This document shows positions 1-10,145 of a stretch of 64,000 nt of DNA, in pieces; the first letter of the stretch is position 1; each line of letters opens with the position of its first letter. Made by a program: the position numbers and the translations under genes. The stretch comes from Agapetus fuscipes (lineage: Eukaryota; Arthropoda; Insecta; Trichoptera; Glossosomatidae): positions 12,771,960-12,835,959 of the forward strand of contig OX637333.1 in the NCBI GenBank assembly GCA_951799405.1. The letters are read 5' to 3'. Under the pieces are notes generated by a model. That model did not search any database and had not been told where the DNA came from. It saw only the letters and a list, made by a program, of their open reading frames with translations.

Positions 1-1
1 A

Positions 2-366
2 ATTCGAACTACGATTGGCCAAAACTTGATTTTGATGCAAACAATTATAAAAAACCTTATAAACTGGCACGAAAATAATGTGACCAAGCCCCTTGTTACA
101 AAATTTATGAACGGTGAATTAACATCACGTTGTTAAGAAAATCCACTGCTTGTTGACGAACTAATCTCAAGCCATTTCCATTTTCCTTGCTACACGTTAG
201 CCACTGAAAGATTAGTAAAAATTGTAACAGAAACTTCAGCTGCTGTTTGCGGTCTGATCAAAAGAGATGGATTCATTAAAACAAACTTGGAATCACGACA
301 AATAATGTTTTTTTTTCAATTTAAAGAAAGATTACCAATTCTCTTAAAATCACTTTTTTCTAGACT
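2..366 (+). pseudogene. Decayed coding remnant, unassigned arthropod repeat-type protein
   Basis: One frame (codons from base 2) stays open to about 400 apart from a single TAA at 134-136. It encodes a stretch with the words NLINWHENNVTKPLVT and, from base 182, FPCYTLATERLVKIVTE followed by CGLIKRDGFIKTNLESRQ. From memory this resembles a recurring arthropod protein family with a W-x-EPP word followed by FPCHTQAVER and RDGFI words, seen in many transposon-like predicted genes. I cannot name a function. The sequence enters from the left edge, so the 5' part is missing. The internal stop and the T-rich end after the SRQ word suggest a dead copy. It could be a transposon gene or a host pseudogene. 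Confidence 0.4.
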
Positions 367-678
367 TCTGTTGATTGCCATTTTTTCATATTTTTTGCCA
401 TAAAAGGGTCTTTTTCCTCTCATTTATAGAAAATCATGCTTTGTGCTTAAATTTGAACTTCATTATACTTCAATTATTTTTTCTTAATAAACAAAAAAAA
501 AAGTTAAGTATATAGCAGTTTTTATGATTTTTATTAACTTTTCGAGTCTTTGGGGCAGTATAAGATCAAATATTTCGACCTTATGATGGTATAATTTATT
601 GTTTGTATTGATATAGAGCAGCTTTTGGTTATAACGCGAAATTGAAATTCCCAAAAAAACGATTTCGATCCACCTTAC

Positions 679-768
679 TACACGTGTTTGTTTGTGGGCA
701 TACATTTGATATGAGCTTTAAATGTGAATATATCTCTGCAACTTAGATTATAGATTAGATTAGATTAT
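679..768 (+). repeat. LINE-A tail (U), 3'-most ~90 bp
   Basis: Only the last part of U is present: TACACGTGTTTGTTTGTGGG, then the GCAACTTAGATTATAG terminus with two extra AGATT units. Heavily 5'-truncated insertion. Confidence 0.75.
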
Positions 769-1220
769 ATGGTGACGTCACGTAGCCAAGGGATACTTTG
801 AATGTTTGAACCTCATATTCCCGTTTATTTTAGATTTTCTAGTTAAGTAGTTTTCCTACGTTTCTTCCATATCTTTGATGGGCATCTTCAGCGTCGTTAA
901 GACGCTTAGATAATCAAGCGACGCTTCAAAACAGATCACTCACATAATCGATAAAATGCTTGAAAATATTTAACAAATAAAATATATATGTTAAGTTACT
1001 TTTCGATCAAATTTTGTTTTTTTAAATACTTTTTGATAAGATAACTTTCTTGCTGTTTGCGCCATATCTTAAATTCTTGAATTATCGCAATTTCTTAATT
1101 AAATTAATTGCTTCAAAAGTTACTAACGTGGAAGTTGGCTTTTGAACATGCCATACTATGTGTAAATACAAAATAACACCTAAACTTCAAATGTTCTAAC
1201 AAAAAGGATTTGGGTTTCTA

Positions 1221-1428
1221 CGAGGCTGACCACTCTAGTGATAAACTTGGTTCACTTTTACCGATGCTACCACGGTTTCAGGGATAGGCGGCAAGAGCTG
1301 AAAGATGAGTACGGTTTATTTAATAAGTAGGTAGGTACACATGCAGCATGTGTATGTGTCTGATTGTCGGCATGTATTAAATATGAGCCTCAAATGTAAT
1401 TTATCTTTGAAACATAGATTATTATAGT
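1221..1428 (+). repeat. LINE-A tail (U), old diverged copy
   Basis: It keeps GAGGCTGACCACTC, GGTTCAC, ACGGTTTCAGGGATAGGCGG and the AGATTATTATAG end. A ~40-bp segment in the middle is replaced by unrelated AT-rich sequence containing TAGGTAGGTAC. Confidence 0.65.
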
Positions 1429-1530
1429 GAAAGTATAATTTTACAAACAATAAAATAATTCAATAAAATTGTATCAAGGTTATACACAACACATTTGATC
1501 CACAGCTGATCCATGGATCATCGTTTTTTT

Positions 1531-1706
1531 TTCTATGGAAAATCTACGCAATGTGGCGGTTGAGCCATGGATTTGCTGTGTGTGAATAGCATCATATTTT
1601 ATTTCTAGGTTATCATTTTTCTATGGAAAATCTACCCAATGTGGCGGTTGAGCCATGGATTTGCTGTGTGTGAATAGCATCATACTTTATTTCTAGGTTA
1701 TCATTT
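1531..1706. repeat. 88-bp tandem direct duplication (2 copies)
   Basis: The unit starts TTCTATGGAAAATCTAC and contains GAGCCATGGATTTGCTG and GTGTGAATAGCATCAT. The copies at 1531-1618 and 1619-1706 differ at only a few bases. The CCATGGAT and GTGAATAGC words also occur in the small inverted-repeat element near 14403-14507. Confidence 0.85.
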
Positions 1707-1721
1707 GGTTTTACATTCAAA

Positions 1722-1880
1722 TCTGGTGGGGGACCAGATACAAATCTGTAAAATAGTAAAAGTAAAACCTCAAACTCCAAATTTTTGGTGCAGAATACTA
1801 TGATATAGCATAGCATATGATATATGATATGATACTATTATGGGATGAGATTTCAGATTGTTATCTGGTCCCCCACCAGA
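1722..1880. mobile_element. Possible MITE with 19-bp perfect inverted ends
   Basis: The 19-mer TCTGGTGGGGGACCAGATA at 1722-1740 is repeated as its exact reverse complement at 1862-1880, with more matching just inside (ACAAATCTG / CAGATT). Each end is itself partly palindromic. I see no clear target duplication, so the class is unassigned. Confidence 0.5.
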
Positions 1881-3397
1881 GATATTGAGCTCAGAAAATG
1901 GAAATTTCTAAGAATTTCCAAATTTTGTTTTTTTTTTTTGAAAAGGGGGAGACGAAAACGTCTCCGCCTTGTGAAACAAATATGGCCGCCACACAAAAAC
2001 TAAAAGCAATAAAATGAAAATAATTATGGTTTTGAACTCCAACATGTTGGGGTAAAAAACAGAATTATAAAAAATCATCGAGCAACAATTTTATTTATTT
2101 TTGGACCAGTTCATTTGGACTGACCCTGTAGCTATTTACTTAAAAATGCAACAATAATTTCATATTCTACGATAAGAAGTTCTCCGTGGACTTCTAAACC
2201 GATCAACCGAGTTCAATCAAATTTTCAGGAAACATGCAAAATATTCATGAAATGGTTTCTGTGAAGTTCGATGAAAAACGGTTCCCTATTCCCGATTTTC
2301 CAGCAACGCGCACCCAAGAGAAAGAAGGAGACCATACTCACACCCAAGATTACTATGTAAGTAACTTACAGTTTACAGTTACATTACAATGATGACATGA
2401 CGAAGAGTCGGCCTTATTTTCCATTTCACCAAACTAAGCCACGGCAATCCGTTTTACATTGCTCAATAATATCTGAAATTATCCAAAACCTTTACATCGG
2501 TTTGGTTACAATACGGCAATTGCAGTGGTGGGGAAAACGGTTGAAAATACTATGGTTGTGTAGAGTACATTTCAAGGATCACAACCATATATTTTTAAGT
2601 AGTAAGTAAATATAAAGATATCTTTGATAATTTAAAAAAATAAAATGCCGAGGCAGGCTAGCCACGCCGTGATGTCAAAATGACGTAGATGGACCCGCCA
2701 GACAGGGGCAATCATTGGTTTTGGAAAATAGTTAGGCAACTTTTTTTCCAACTTCCAAAAGGCAGTTTTAGGCACCGGCCAACACCAAACCAGGAGGCTA
2801 AAACGGCTAAGAACAACAGAACAGAAGAACTGCATGACAATATCATTTCTCCCTTTAACTTTCCCAAATACATCGACTTTATTTATTTTACTATCATTTA
2901 TCAACAGATTGTTGTTCCGTACCTACACTCCGAAGATCAGAAGATCCATCGAAGTCACATCCCCCTAAATTAAAAAAATGTCGGAAATCGATAATGCACG
3001 AATGTTAAAGAGCTATAATTAAAAAACTTAGCCAGGTATTATTTTTTAAAAAACACAGATGCATTTTTAAAAATGTAGTCTATCAATTTATGAAATAAAA
3101 AAGTGAAATTACCCTATTACGGATATCCATAATATACCTGACTCTGAATGACACTGATTGTTTTTTATCGCGAAGTAATTTCGTATGTAGAAGGTTCTAA
3201 TCTAGCGTGATTCTTTACATAACTAACGTGCGTCAGTTATTTGTTGATTGATTTGCTTTCTGCTGAACTACTCGTATTCCAGCAGCCACATCGACACATA
3301 CCTACAGATACAGGTATAATCACAGACTTTGTTACTGAAACTGTATGAGTACTCGAAATTATCAGCTAAATGACATTGACGATTCTTGCGCAAAAGT
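1881..3397. other. No gene recognised
   Basis: AT-rich sequence with a T-run followed by a 7-bp-stem hairpin (GGAGACG-AAAA-CGTCTCC) at 1948-1965. Short open frames at 2397-2609 and 2689-2973 show no motif I recognise. Confidence 0.5.
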
Positions 3398-3597
3398 AGG
3401 CAAGCTACACATATAGTGTGACTTCTTGCCACGTTTTCCTCGAAGGAGTCGCATGTGGCGAGTGAAACCTATTTATTTTTACAGAGAAGGGGCTGGCCTT
3501 ACGCCAACAACTTAAGTTGAAGTGGGGGTTTCCCAGCTCCCGAGGAAGCCGGTATTAATTTCTTGTGAAGGCTGAGTAAGCCTTGCTAGTATTTTAA
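3398..3597 (-). mobile_element. SINE-B, tRNA head missing
   Basis: Reads on the minus strand from GGCTTACTCAGCCTTCACAA through GAGCTGGGAAACCCCCACTT to the 3' hairpin TACACTATATGTGTA. The first ~120 bp (tRNA-like head) is absent. Confidence 0.8.
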
Positions 3598-3921
3598 AAT
3601 AACATTTGTAATTATGCCCAAGCTTTCCACGTGGAATAACAAATTTACGAGGTATCCATATTTGACGTACACTGTCGCACACAGCACATCTCTAGCGCTG
3701 ACGCTTATTAACGTCAAATAATTCAAACGATTCAAAACATGCAATGCATGTGAAATTCATTACTTTTACGGAGAAAAATGATACCATGATCCTATTGTAA
3801 TAGTCCTTATTCCGACACTTATTTTAACACGAAAACACGAAAAAGTGACGCATTTTGATAAAAACTAGGAGCAGTTGCAAGTAAAGCTATAAACGCGACT
3901 GATGTGCTCAAAAAACTCAAG

Positions 3922-3954
3922 ACTCCAATATGCCGACTTTTCGGCATATTGAGT
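3922..3954. other. Perfect 11-bp hairpin
   Basis: CAATATGCCGA (3926-3936), loop CTTT, then TCGGCATATTG (3941-3951), extended by three further outer pairs across a bulged C. No surrounding element explains it. Confidence 0.7.
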
Positions 3955-4021
3955 GGACCAGGTAACGCTCACATGCCACATCTCCTTCATTCTTAGATCT
4001 GTGGACACGCCTTTATTTTGA

Positions 4022-4263
4022 TTTTTTTAAGAAATCCTGTGCGGGAGACTCCCTAGATTTCAAAGACTCTAGGGGTATATGACACTTGTTGTAGTGCAGC
4101 AAAGATGTTGTTTACGAGCTTGGTCGTCGCTGCAAAGCGCCAATACTCAAGCAAGACCCAGTTGCTGTAAGGCTGGATCTTAAGTCAGCGGTCTTTGGTA
4201 AAGGAATATGAATTTTTCAACCCAGCGAAGAGCATATTTGAAAAACATAAATGGTATATTTTT
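4022..4263 (-). mobile_element. SINE-A core carrying a LINE-D 3' tail, head truncated
   Basis: Minus-strand order: SINE-A core (AAATATGCTCTTCGCTGGG through CAACTGGGTCTTGCTTGAG), then from about 4113 downward a ~90-bp tail that is not the usual SINE-A tail. The tail matches the 3' end of the LINE at 49803-50109: CTGCACTACAACAAGTGTCA, the stem CCCTAGA/TCTAGGG (4051-4057 with 4068-4074), and a terminus at TTTCTTAAAAAAA. The same join is present at 61688-62009. The tRNA head is lost at 4263. Confidence 0.85.
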
Positions 4264-4316
4264 ACTAGCTCTGAGATATACAACGGCGCAGTATACTGTA
4301 TTTTACCAACCAACAG

Positions 4317-4500
4317 TACTGTAAAAAATGGTTATTTTGCTAATGTCACCCCTGTTTCAGGGAAGGCTGCAAGAGTCGCAGCGTTTGTATGTTCACTTGA
4401 GATTTGGGTATTTATTTTGTTTGTTCAGATCTAGCATGTGGAAGCGCAGACTTACACATACCTGCTTGAAGCATGAATTATGAATCTTAACTGCACTCTT
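4317..4500 (+). repeat. LINE-A tail (U), plus copy of a tail-to-tail pair
   Basis: Starts ACTGTAAAAAATGGTT and includes CACCCCTGTTTCAGGGAAGG. The last ~40 bp are diverged. Confidence 0.75.
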
Positions 4501-4507
4501 TCGTTTC

Positions 4508-4767
4508 TAATCTAATCCAAGTTGCAAAATATAAGTACCTAAGATTAGAGATTCACATTATATGCATTTTCACAAAACAGACATGTTTAAGTTCGCGCTT
4601 AAACATGCCGCATGTAGTCCTACAATACAAAAACCCGAATCTCAAATGAACATACACTCTGCAACTTCTGCCGACCTTCCCTAAAACAGGGGTGACATTG
4701 GCAAAGTGAACCATTTTCTACAGCATGGGTGGTCAGCCGCATACCAACCTCTAAGTCAAGGAACATA
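4508..4767 (-). repeat. LINE-A tail (U), minus copy of a tail-to-tail pair
   Basis: Almost complete U on the minus strand, from TTCCTTGACTTAGAGG at its head (4767) to ATCTTAGGTACTTATATTTT at its 3' end. It faces the plus copy just to the left, so the two form a ~440-bp imperfect inverted repeat. Confidence 0.85.
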
Positions 4768-5098
4768 ATTATTTAAAGTATGTGAATGGCAAAACGTGTT
4801 TCTTTACTTTTCTACGACAAAATACATATTTTACCTACTATTAGTCACAAACAATGAAAGTTTACACAAACACAACTATTTTATACTTTCAGGTTTTCTA
4901 CACTGAACGCTTGCAAAATTATTTAAATTAATATCAACGTAACTGCCCAGAAAAGTGTTGCCAGCGATAAATGAAAAAATCCCCACTTTAGTAAGCTAGA
5001 TGTTTCATTTTTTCGGACGACACAATGAACTCTGCACACTTTTAAATTTAGATGTTCTTCTCGGCGAGTAAACGTCACAATTGTATGGGACTCTCGTC

Positions 5099-5261
5099 CT
5101 TAGCAATATTTGTTATCATTTTCCTTGGCCACGGAAACTTTAAAGCCAAACTACACCAACTGGGTATCCCATCCATCTTATTAGCAGAGTGCCCTTGCAG
5201 CGCCAGCTCCCAGGACGTGCCTCACATCTTGTGGCACTGTCAAGCCATGATCAAGAATGTT
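5099..5261 (+). pseudogene. LINE-C (R1-clade) C-terminal fragment
   Basis: The frame reads FLGHGNFKAKLHQLGI then CPCSASSQDVPHILWHC. The Cys-x-Cys-x8-His-x4-Cys pattern is the zinc knuckle found after the reverse transcriptase of R1-type non-LTR retrotransposons. The same layout, CPCGAITQDVRHILWEC, is in the larger LINE-C copy near 27200. It would lie near the end of ORF2. Everything upstream (endonuclease, RT) is missing, and a SINE-A head begins about 30 bp downstream. This is a dead fragment. The family call is fairly secure from the paired motif; the element name is unknown. Confidence 0.7.
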
Positions 5262-5290
5262 CATTTCAGTAATTGCGATAGGTGCATAGG

Positions 5291-5592
5291 GACCGGTCCC
5301 TAGTCCAATGGTAACACTTCGGATTCGTAAATGGAAGGTTATGGGTTCGAATCCCGGCGGAGCATAAAAAATATACCATTTATATTTTCAAATATGCTCA
5401 TCGCAGGGTTAAAAAAATTGAAAAAAGTTGAAAAAATTCATATACCTTTACCAAAGACCGGTCACTAAAGGTCCATCCAGTCTTACAGCAAGTGGGTCTT
5501 GCTTGAGAATTGTCGCTTTCTACAGCGATGACCAAGCTTGCAGAGGGCTTTTGAGGTGTGATACACACAAAAATAGCGCTCACCTAATATAT
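5291..5592 (+). mobile_element. SINE-A, full length
   Basis: Reference plus-strand copy. The tRNA-like head has an A-box-like TAGTCCAATGG and the B box GGGTTCGAATCCC. Next comes CGGCGGAGC, a core with AAATATACCATTTATATTTTC, GACCGGTCACTAAAGGTCC and GGGTCTTGCTTGAG, then the usual tail GCAGAGGGCTTTTGAGGTGT with a GTGTG/CACAC mini-hairpin and a CAGCGCTCACC end. As a pol III-type element it makes no protein and depends on a LINE reverse transcriptase. Confidence 0.9.
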
Positions 5593-5637
5593 ATATTTTT
5601 ATTTTTTTACTATTTAATAACGATTTTGGATTATTTA

Positions 5638-5890
5638 GGTTCCTTGATTTATAGGAGGGTATGCGGCTGACCACCAATGCTGTAAAAAATGGTTCACTTT
5701 GCCAATGTCACCCCTGTATCAGGAAAGCTCGGCAGAAGTTGCAAGGTGCATGTCCATTTGAGATTTGGTTTTTATGTTGTAGGTTCACATGCGGCATGCG
5801 CAAGCGCGAACTTTTACGTGTCTGCTTGTGAGAATGCATGTAATGTTAATCCCCAATGTTACATAACTTTGCAACTTAGATAAGTTAAGG
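5638..5890 (+). repeat. LINE-A tail (U), complete, GCGGCTGAC subtype
   Basis: Starts TCCTTGATTTATAGG and ends GCAACTTAGATAAG. It follows the SINE-A copy after ~45 bp. An open frame at 5689-5883 is discussed under rejected items. Confidence 0.85.
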
Positions 5891-6302
5891 TTAATATCTA
5901 TCTTCCAGGGGGATATACTGCCCCTTCCTAGTTACGCCCATGTACTAATCTATAAGTAATCCAGTTTCCAGTAGAAGTAGTCAGCGTCGTGTTAAGGAAA
6001 ATATAAAATAGGATATTTACCCTAAATGTGGGGATTTCGCAATGGTTCCACAGCATTCGCATAGCAGAAAGTCGAGATAAAAATATGTTACTTTATCTGA
6101 TAAGAAGTATGCGCCGGGCCATATCTGTATCTACCTATCGCAGATAATACACAAACCAACGTTAGATATTGTAAAAATGTGAACCAAATAAATAATAAGC
6201 GATTGCAATGTTGAGAAAATCAAAATTCTTCATTGAGATTCCAATCAGTAACACATAAGTTGTTCGAGTCTTTCTGTCGGTATCACTTCAATTGAAGATT
6301 CC
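5891..6302. other. No gene recognised
   Basis: AT-rich sequence without any repeat or coding motif I can identify. Confidence 0.4.
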
Positions 6303-6505
6303 ATAATCTCGAAGTTGCAAAGCATATTTGATGCATGCCCACACACATGTAAGTTCGCACTTACACATACTGCATGTGCACATACAAAATAAACCAAAAC
6401 TCACACAAACATAAACTTTGCAACTCATTCCGCCTTATCCTGAAAATGTGGAAATTATTTTCACTATGGGTGCTCTCTCATATCAATCTATAAGTCAATG
6501 TCACT
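6303..6505 (-). repeat. LINE-A tail (U), diverged minus copy
   Basis: Keeps GTAAGTTCGCACTTACACAT, AACATAAACTTTGCAACTC and CAATCTATAAGTCAATG. The CACCCCTG segment is degraded. Confidence 0.7.
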
Positions 6506-6852
6506 TGTATATAACTAGGGTCCTTAGCAACCATTGACTAATAACATCTGTGGACAAGAAGTTATTTTAACGAAAATAGACATATATATCTGTCTCAACT
6601 TACTTACGAAAATGGTCATTAGTTAGAAAAAGAACAAAGAACTTCACAGTTGCATTTTCGTTTGTACAAAAAACTCAACAAAACCCCAAAAAAAAAATCT
6701 TAAATGTTGTTACCATTGCAAAAAATGGCTGCCGATTTGACCGGAATAGCTAAAGTTGACAAATAAGTAATAACACGCGTTATAAATATTGTGATCGCAA
6801 AAATTGATGCCAGTATTTTATATTTTCAAAGTGCAACGCAACTAAACGCAAC

Positions 6853-7178
6853 TAAGCTACACATATAGTGTAACTTCTTGCCGCGTTATCCCCGAAGGGG
6901 TCGCATGTGGCGAGTTGAACCTATTTATTTTTACAGCTAAGGGGGCCGGCCTTACGCCAACCACTTCAGTTGAAGTGGGAATTTCCCAGCTCCCGAGGGG
7001 GCTGGTACTCATTTATTGTGAAGGCTGAGTAAACCTCGCCGGTATTTATATTATGGGGTTTGAAATACACACCGAAATAAGAAATCATTTCTGACACCCT
7101 CCTCGGTGGGATTCGAACCCGAGCTCACGGGGTAGAATGCAAGCACTCTACCAACTGAGCTATCGACCGGACCGGACA
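6853..7178 (-). mobile_element. SINE-B, full length
   Basis: Reference copy. The minus strand starts GGTCCGGTCGATAGCTCAGT with a perfect A box TAGCTCAGTTGG and B box GGGTTCGAATCCC (tRNA-like head about 7088-7176). The body has GTGTCAGAAATGATTTCTTA, a CCTTCACAATAAATGAG word and GGGAAATTCCCACTTC. It ends in TACACTATATGTGTAGC and two tandem TTAGTTGCGTT units, so its tail repeats TTGCG rather than poly(A). The head is cloverleaf-like, but the element is a SINE, not a tRNA gene. Confidence 0.9.
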
Positions 7179-7829
7179 AAGTGTATAATCATATTTTAAT
7201 TTTATCACTCATTTCATTATAACCATTGTGATACTTTATGCGTAATATTTGTAATTGTTACCGCCGTACATTCGGGGTACCACTGCAACGTTTGACACAA
7301 GAGGAGCGCACGAGGGAACAAGTATGAACCAATTCGGTACTTTAGTTACCGCTCCCCTATATTATAACTCCATGTTAGCAACCAATAACAAATGATTGCT
7401 TTGCCTTTGCCCCAAGAACTCAGCCGTGTGACGCACAACTGTTTGGACGTTTTGAAATGCACATTCCTCATTAGTTGCGTAGTCGAGGCCGCTACACATG
7501 TTTCATGTTTTGGTATGGGATGGCCACTTTTGAAATCGAGTGCGCTTCAATTGTAAGTCAGATTATAGATAATAGAAAGGTGATTAATATTGATCCAGTA
7601 ATTGTAAACATGCGTTATGGAAATTAAAAAATATAATATTATGCAGATATGAGAGTAAGTTCTTATGTAAGGAAATAAATTAAGTACAAAAATCTAAGAT
7701 AACATTTATCCATAGAGTTCATGGAGTTGTCCTTAAAAAACCATGCATTTATCAGTACCTGGAAATAAATATGTGTTTAACTATTCAAATAATATGGCAG
7801 TGATGAGAAACATTTTGTTTGAATTTATT
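7179..7829. other. No gene recognised
   Basis: Mostly AT-rich; 7260-7330 is more GC-rich. No coding or repeat motif identified. Confidence 0.4.
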
Positions 7830-8150
7830 ATTGTTACAGACGTTGATGAATGGAATTGAAGCGTAGACAGATCCGCATGGACGTGTGAAAATGATGTGGG
7901 AATCAACATTAAGTTGTGATGTGTTATTGTTGCTGACGCTGATGCACGGAAGTGAAGATTAGATAGTTCGGAATGGACGTATTTTTGAAAGGATATAGCA
8001 GTGGTTAGAAACATTTTTAATGTATTCTTGTTACCGACGCTGATGTATGGAAGTGAACTGTAGATAGTTCCTGGCAACATTTACTTTGATTTTATTCTAG
8101 TTACCGATGCTGATGCGTGGAAATGAAGCACAAACAGTTCGGCATGGACG
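7830..8150 (+). repeat. Degenerate tandem of a LINE-A coding word (4 copies)
   Basis: TTACCGACGCTGATGTATGG-type blocks start near 7836, 7928, 8031 and 8100, three of them followed by a CGGCATGGACGTA-like word. In LINE-A this sequence encodes PTLMYGSEAW (near 36660). The spacing is irregular (~70-103 bp). It is an old local amplification of a fragment of the reverse transcriptase gene. Confidence 0.6.
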
Positions 8151-8213
8151 TAATTATAATGTATAAGCTGAGTTGGAAAGATATACTCGTATTAACATTC
8201 AAAACTTATATAA

Positions 8214-8254
8214 AACTAGCAGACTGACCGTGCTGCGCACGGTTGTCTGCTAGG
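8214..8254. other. GC-rich compound hairpin
   Basis: Outer stem CTAGCAGAC / GTCTGCTAG and inner stem ACCGTGC / GCACGGT with loop TGC, in otherwise AT-rich sequence. A related GC-rich CTAG-flanked word occurs near 25380-25420. Confidence 0.75.
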
Positions 8255-8397
8255 CCCTTCGGGCAGTGTAAGTCTGGCTTCGCAATAATTTTTCCTCACA
8301 CCTCCTTCATAGTAATTAAATGCTTTAAGAAGTAATTTGAAAAAAAAATTGCGGTAAAAGGGTTATTTAGTTCTTTCATGTTCTGAGTATCTTGTAT

Positions 8398-10145
8398 GAA
8401 GCATGAGGTATGAGGCTGACCTCCCATACCTAAAAAAATGTTCACTGAACGAATGTTTCTCTGTTCCTGAAAAGGTCGGCAAAATTGCAGGGCTTATGGT
8501 CAAGAGAGGCTGAAATTTTTATTTGTAATTACACATGCAGCGTTTGTAAGCGCAAACTCACTCATGTCTGCTTGGGGGCATGCATTCAATATGAATTATA
8601 AAATGTATGTATGTAACTTAGATTTATATTCTAAAATTAAAAACATCAAGTGCCACAATTATATGTTAGCGTGAAAGAACATTTGCCAGCTTGTGGGTGT
8701 GCATTGTATTTGAATCATCAAAACTCTTTTTGCAACTTAAGATTATAAATTAAGATAGCCGTTGTTTAAGGATTTTTCAAACCCAAATTCCTTGACCTAA
8801 GGGTTAGTATGAGGCTTACCACCCATATCGCATAAATGGGTTCACTTAACTAATGTTCCCCCTGTTTCTGAATAGGTCGGCAAAAGTTGCATGGCTTATG
8901 GTTATGAGAGGCTGAAATTTTTATTTGTAATTACACATGCAGCATTTGTAAGCGCAAAGTCACTCATGTCTGCTTGGGGGCATGCATTGAATATGAATTA
9001 TAAAATGTATGTATGCAACTTAGATTTATATTCTAAAATTAAAAACATCAAGTGCCACAATTAAATGTTAGCGTGAAATGACATTTGCCAGTTTGTGGGC
9101 GTGCATTCAATTTGAATCATCAAATAACTTTTTTTGCAACTTTAGATTATAAATTAAATTTAACGTTGTTGAAGGATTTTTCAAACTCAAATCCTTGACT
9201 TATAGGTAAGTATGAGCCTGAATACCCATATCGCAAAAAATGGTTCACTTGACAAATGTTTCCCCTGTTTTTGAAAAGGTTGCCAAAAGTTGCAGGGCTT
9301 ATGTTCATTAGAGGCCTTAATTTTAATTTGTAAGTTTACATGCAGCATTTATAAGTGCGAACCCACTCGTGTCTCCAGGGGGGCATGCATTGAATATGAA
9401 TTATAAAAGTTATTGTGTCTGTGCAACTTAGATTATATATTCTAATATTTAAAAAAAATCAAGCGCCACAACTATATCGCTGCCCTAGTTCAATACTCAG
9501 ACATCTTACACAAAGCTAGTTTCGAGAAAATCGAAAAAGAAGGTTTGTAATCGCTATGATAATTACAGTTAACTTTGTTTTAAAGTCACTTAATGCAACT
9601 AAGCTACACATTGTTGCGTTAAGTGACTTTAAAACAAAGTTAACTGTAATTATCATAGCGATTACAAACCTTCTTTTTCGATTTTCTCGAAACTAGCTTT
9701 GTGTAAGATGTCTGAGTATTGAACTAGGGCAGCGATATGTTAGCGTGAAATGACATTTGCCAGTTTGTGGGCGTGCATTCAATTTGAATCATCAAATAAC
9801 TTTTTTTGCAACTTTAGATTATAAATTAAGATTACCGTTGTTTAAGGATTTTTCAAACTCAAATTCCTTGACTTAAGGGTTAGTATGAGGCTTACCACCC
9901 ATATCGCATAAATGGGTTCACTTAAAAAATGTGTCCCCTGTTTCTGAAAAGGTCAGCAAAAGTTGCAGGGCTTATGGTCATGAGAGGCTGAAATTTTTAT
10001 TTGTAAATACACATGCAGCATTTGTAAGCGCAAACTCACTCGTGTCTCCGAAGAGGAGTGCATTGAATATGAATTATAAATGTTAATGCGTATATGCAAC
10101 TTAGATTGTATATTGTAATAATACTTTAAAAAAATTAAATGCCGC
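8398..10145 (+). repeat. Tandem array of a ~400-bp unit made of U plus half of U
   Basis: The marker GTATGAGGCT(G/T)ACC recurs at 8408, 8807, ~9209 and 9883. Periods are 399 and ~402, then 674, which returns to about 400 once the 257-bp foldback insertion is removed. Each unit is a U copy followed by a second, headless U-like block (TGTTAGCGTGAAA, TTGTGGGCGTGCATTC, GCAACTTTAGATTATAAATT) and a linker TTTAAGGATTTTTCAAAC. The array looks like local amplification of a nested U-in-U insertion. Confidence 0.85.
9478..9734. mobile_element. Foldback element, 122-bp arms, ATAT duplication
   Basis: Arm 9478-9599 is repeated in inverted orientation at 9613-9734 with one mismatch that I can see (TTAATGC versus TTAACGC). 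The 13-nt loop is TAAGCTACACATT. The insertion lies inside a unit of the U-derived array and is flanked by ATAT (9474-9477 and 9735-9738); sister units have a single TATATGTTAGCG there. There is no coding capacity. The loop plus adjacent bases match the SINE-B 3' end on the other strand (ATGTGTAGCTTAGTTGC). Confidence 0.9.

Noticed and set aside
2689..2973. 94-codon ORF as a host gene
   Set aside because: No motif, no supporting exon structure, and an overlapping ORF of similar length on the other strand.
5689..5883. Cys-rich small protein repeated at 5689, 20043 and 58925 (MVHFANVTPVSGK...)
   Set aside because: It lies inside the LINE-A 3' UTR. The copies differ mainly by amino-acid-changing substitutions and other U copies have broken frames, so there is no sign of coding constraint.
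7088..7176. Functional tRNA gene (also heads at 5291, 22765, 54062)
   Set aside because: They have good A and B boxes but continue into conserved SINE bodies and recur in the same context, so they are SINE promoters.
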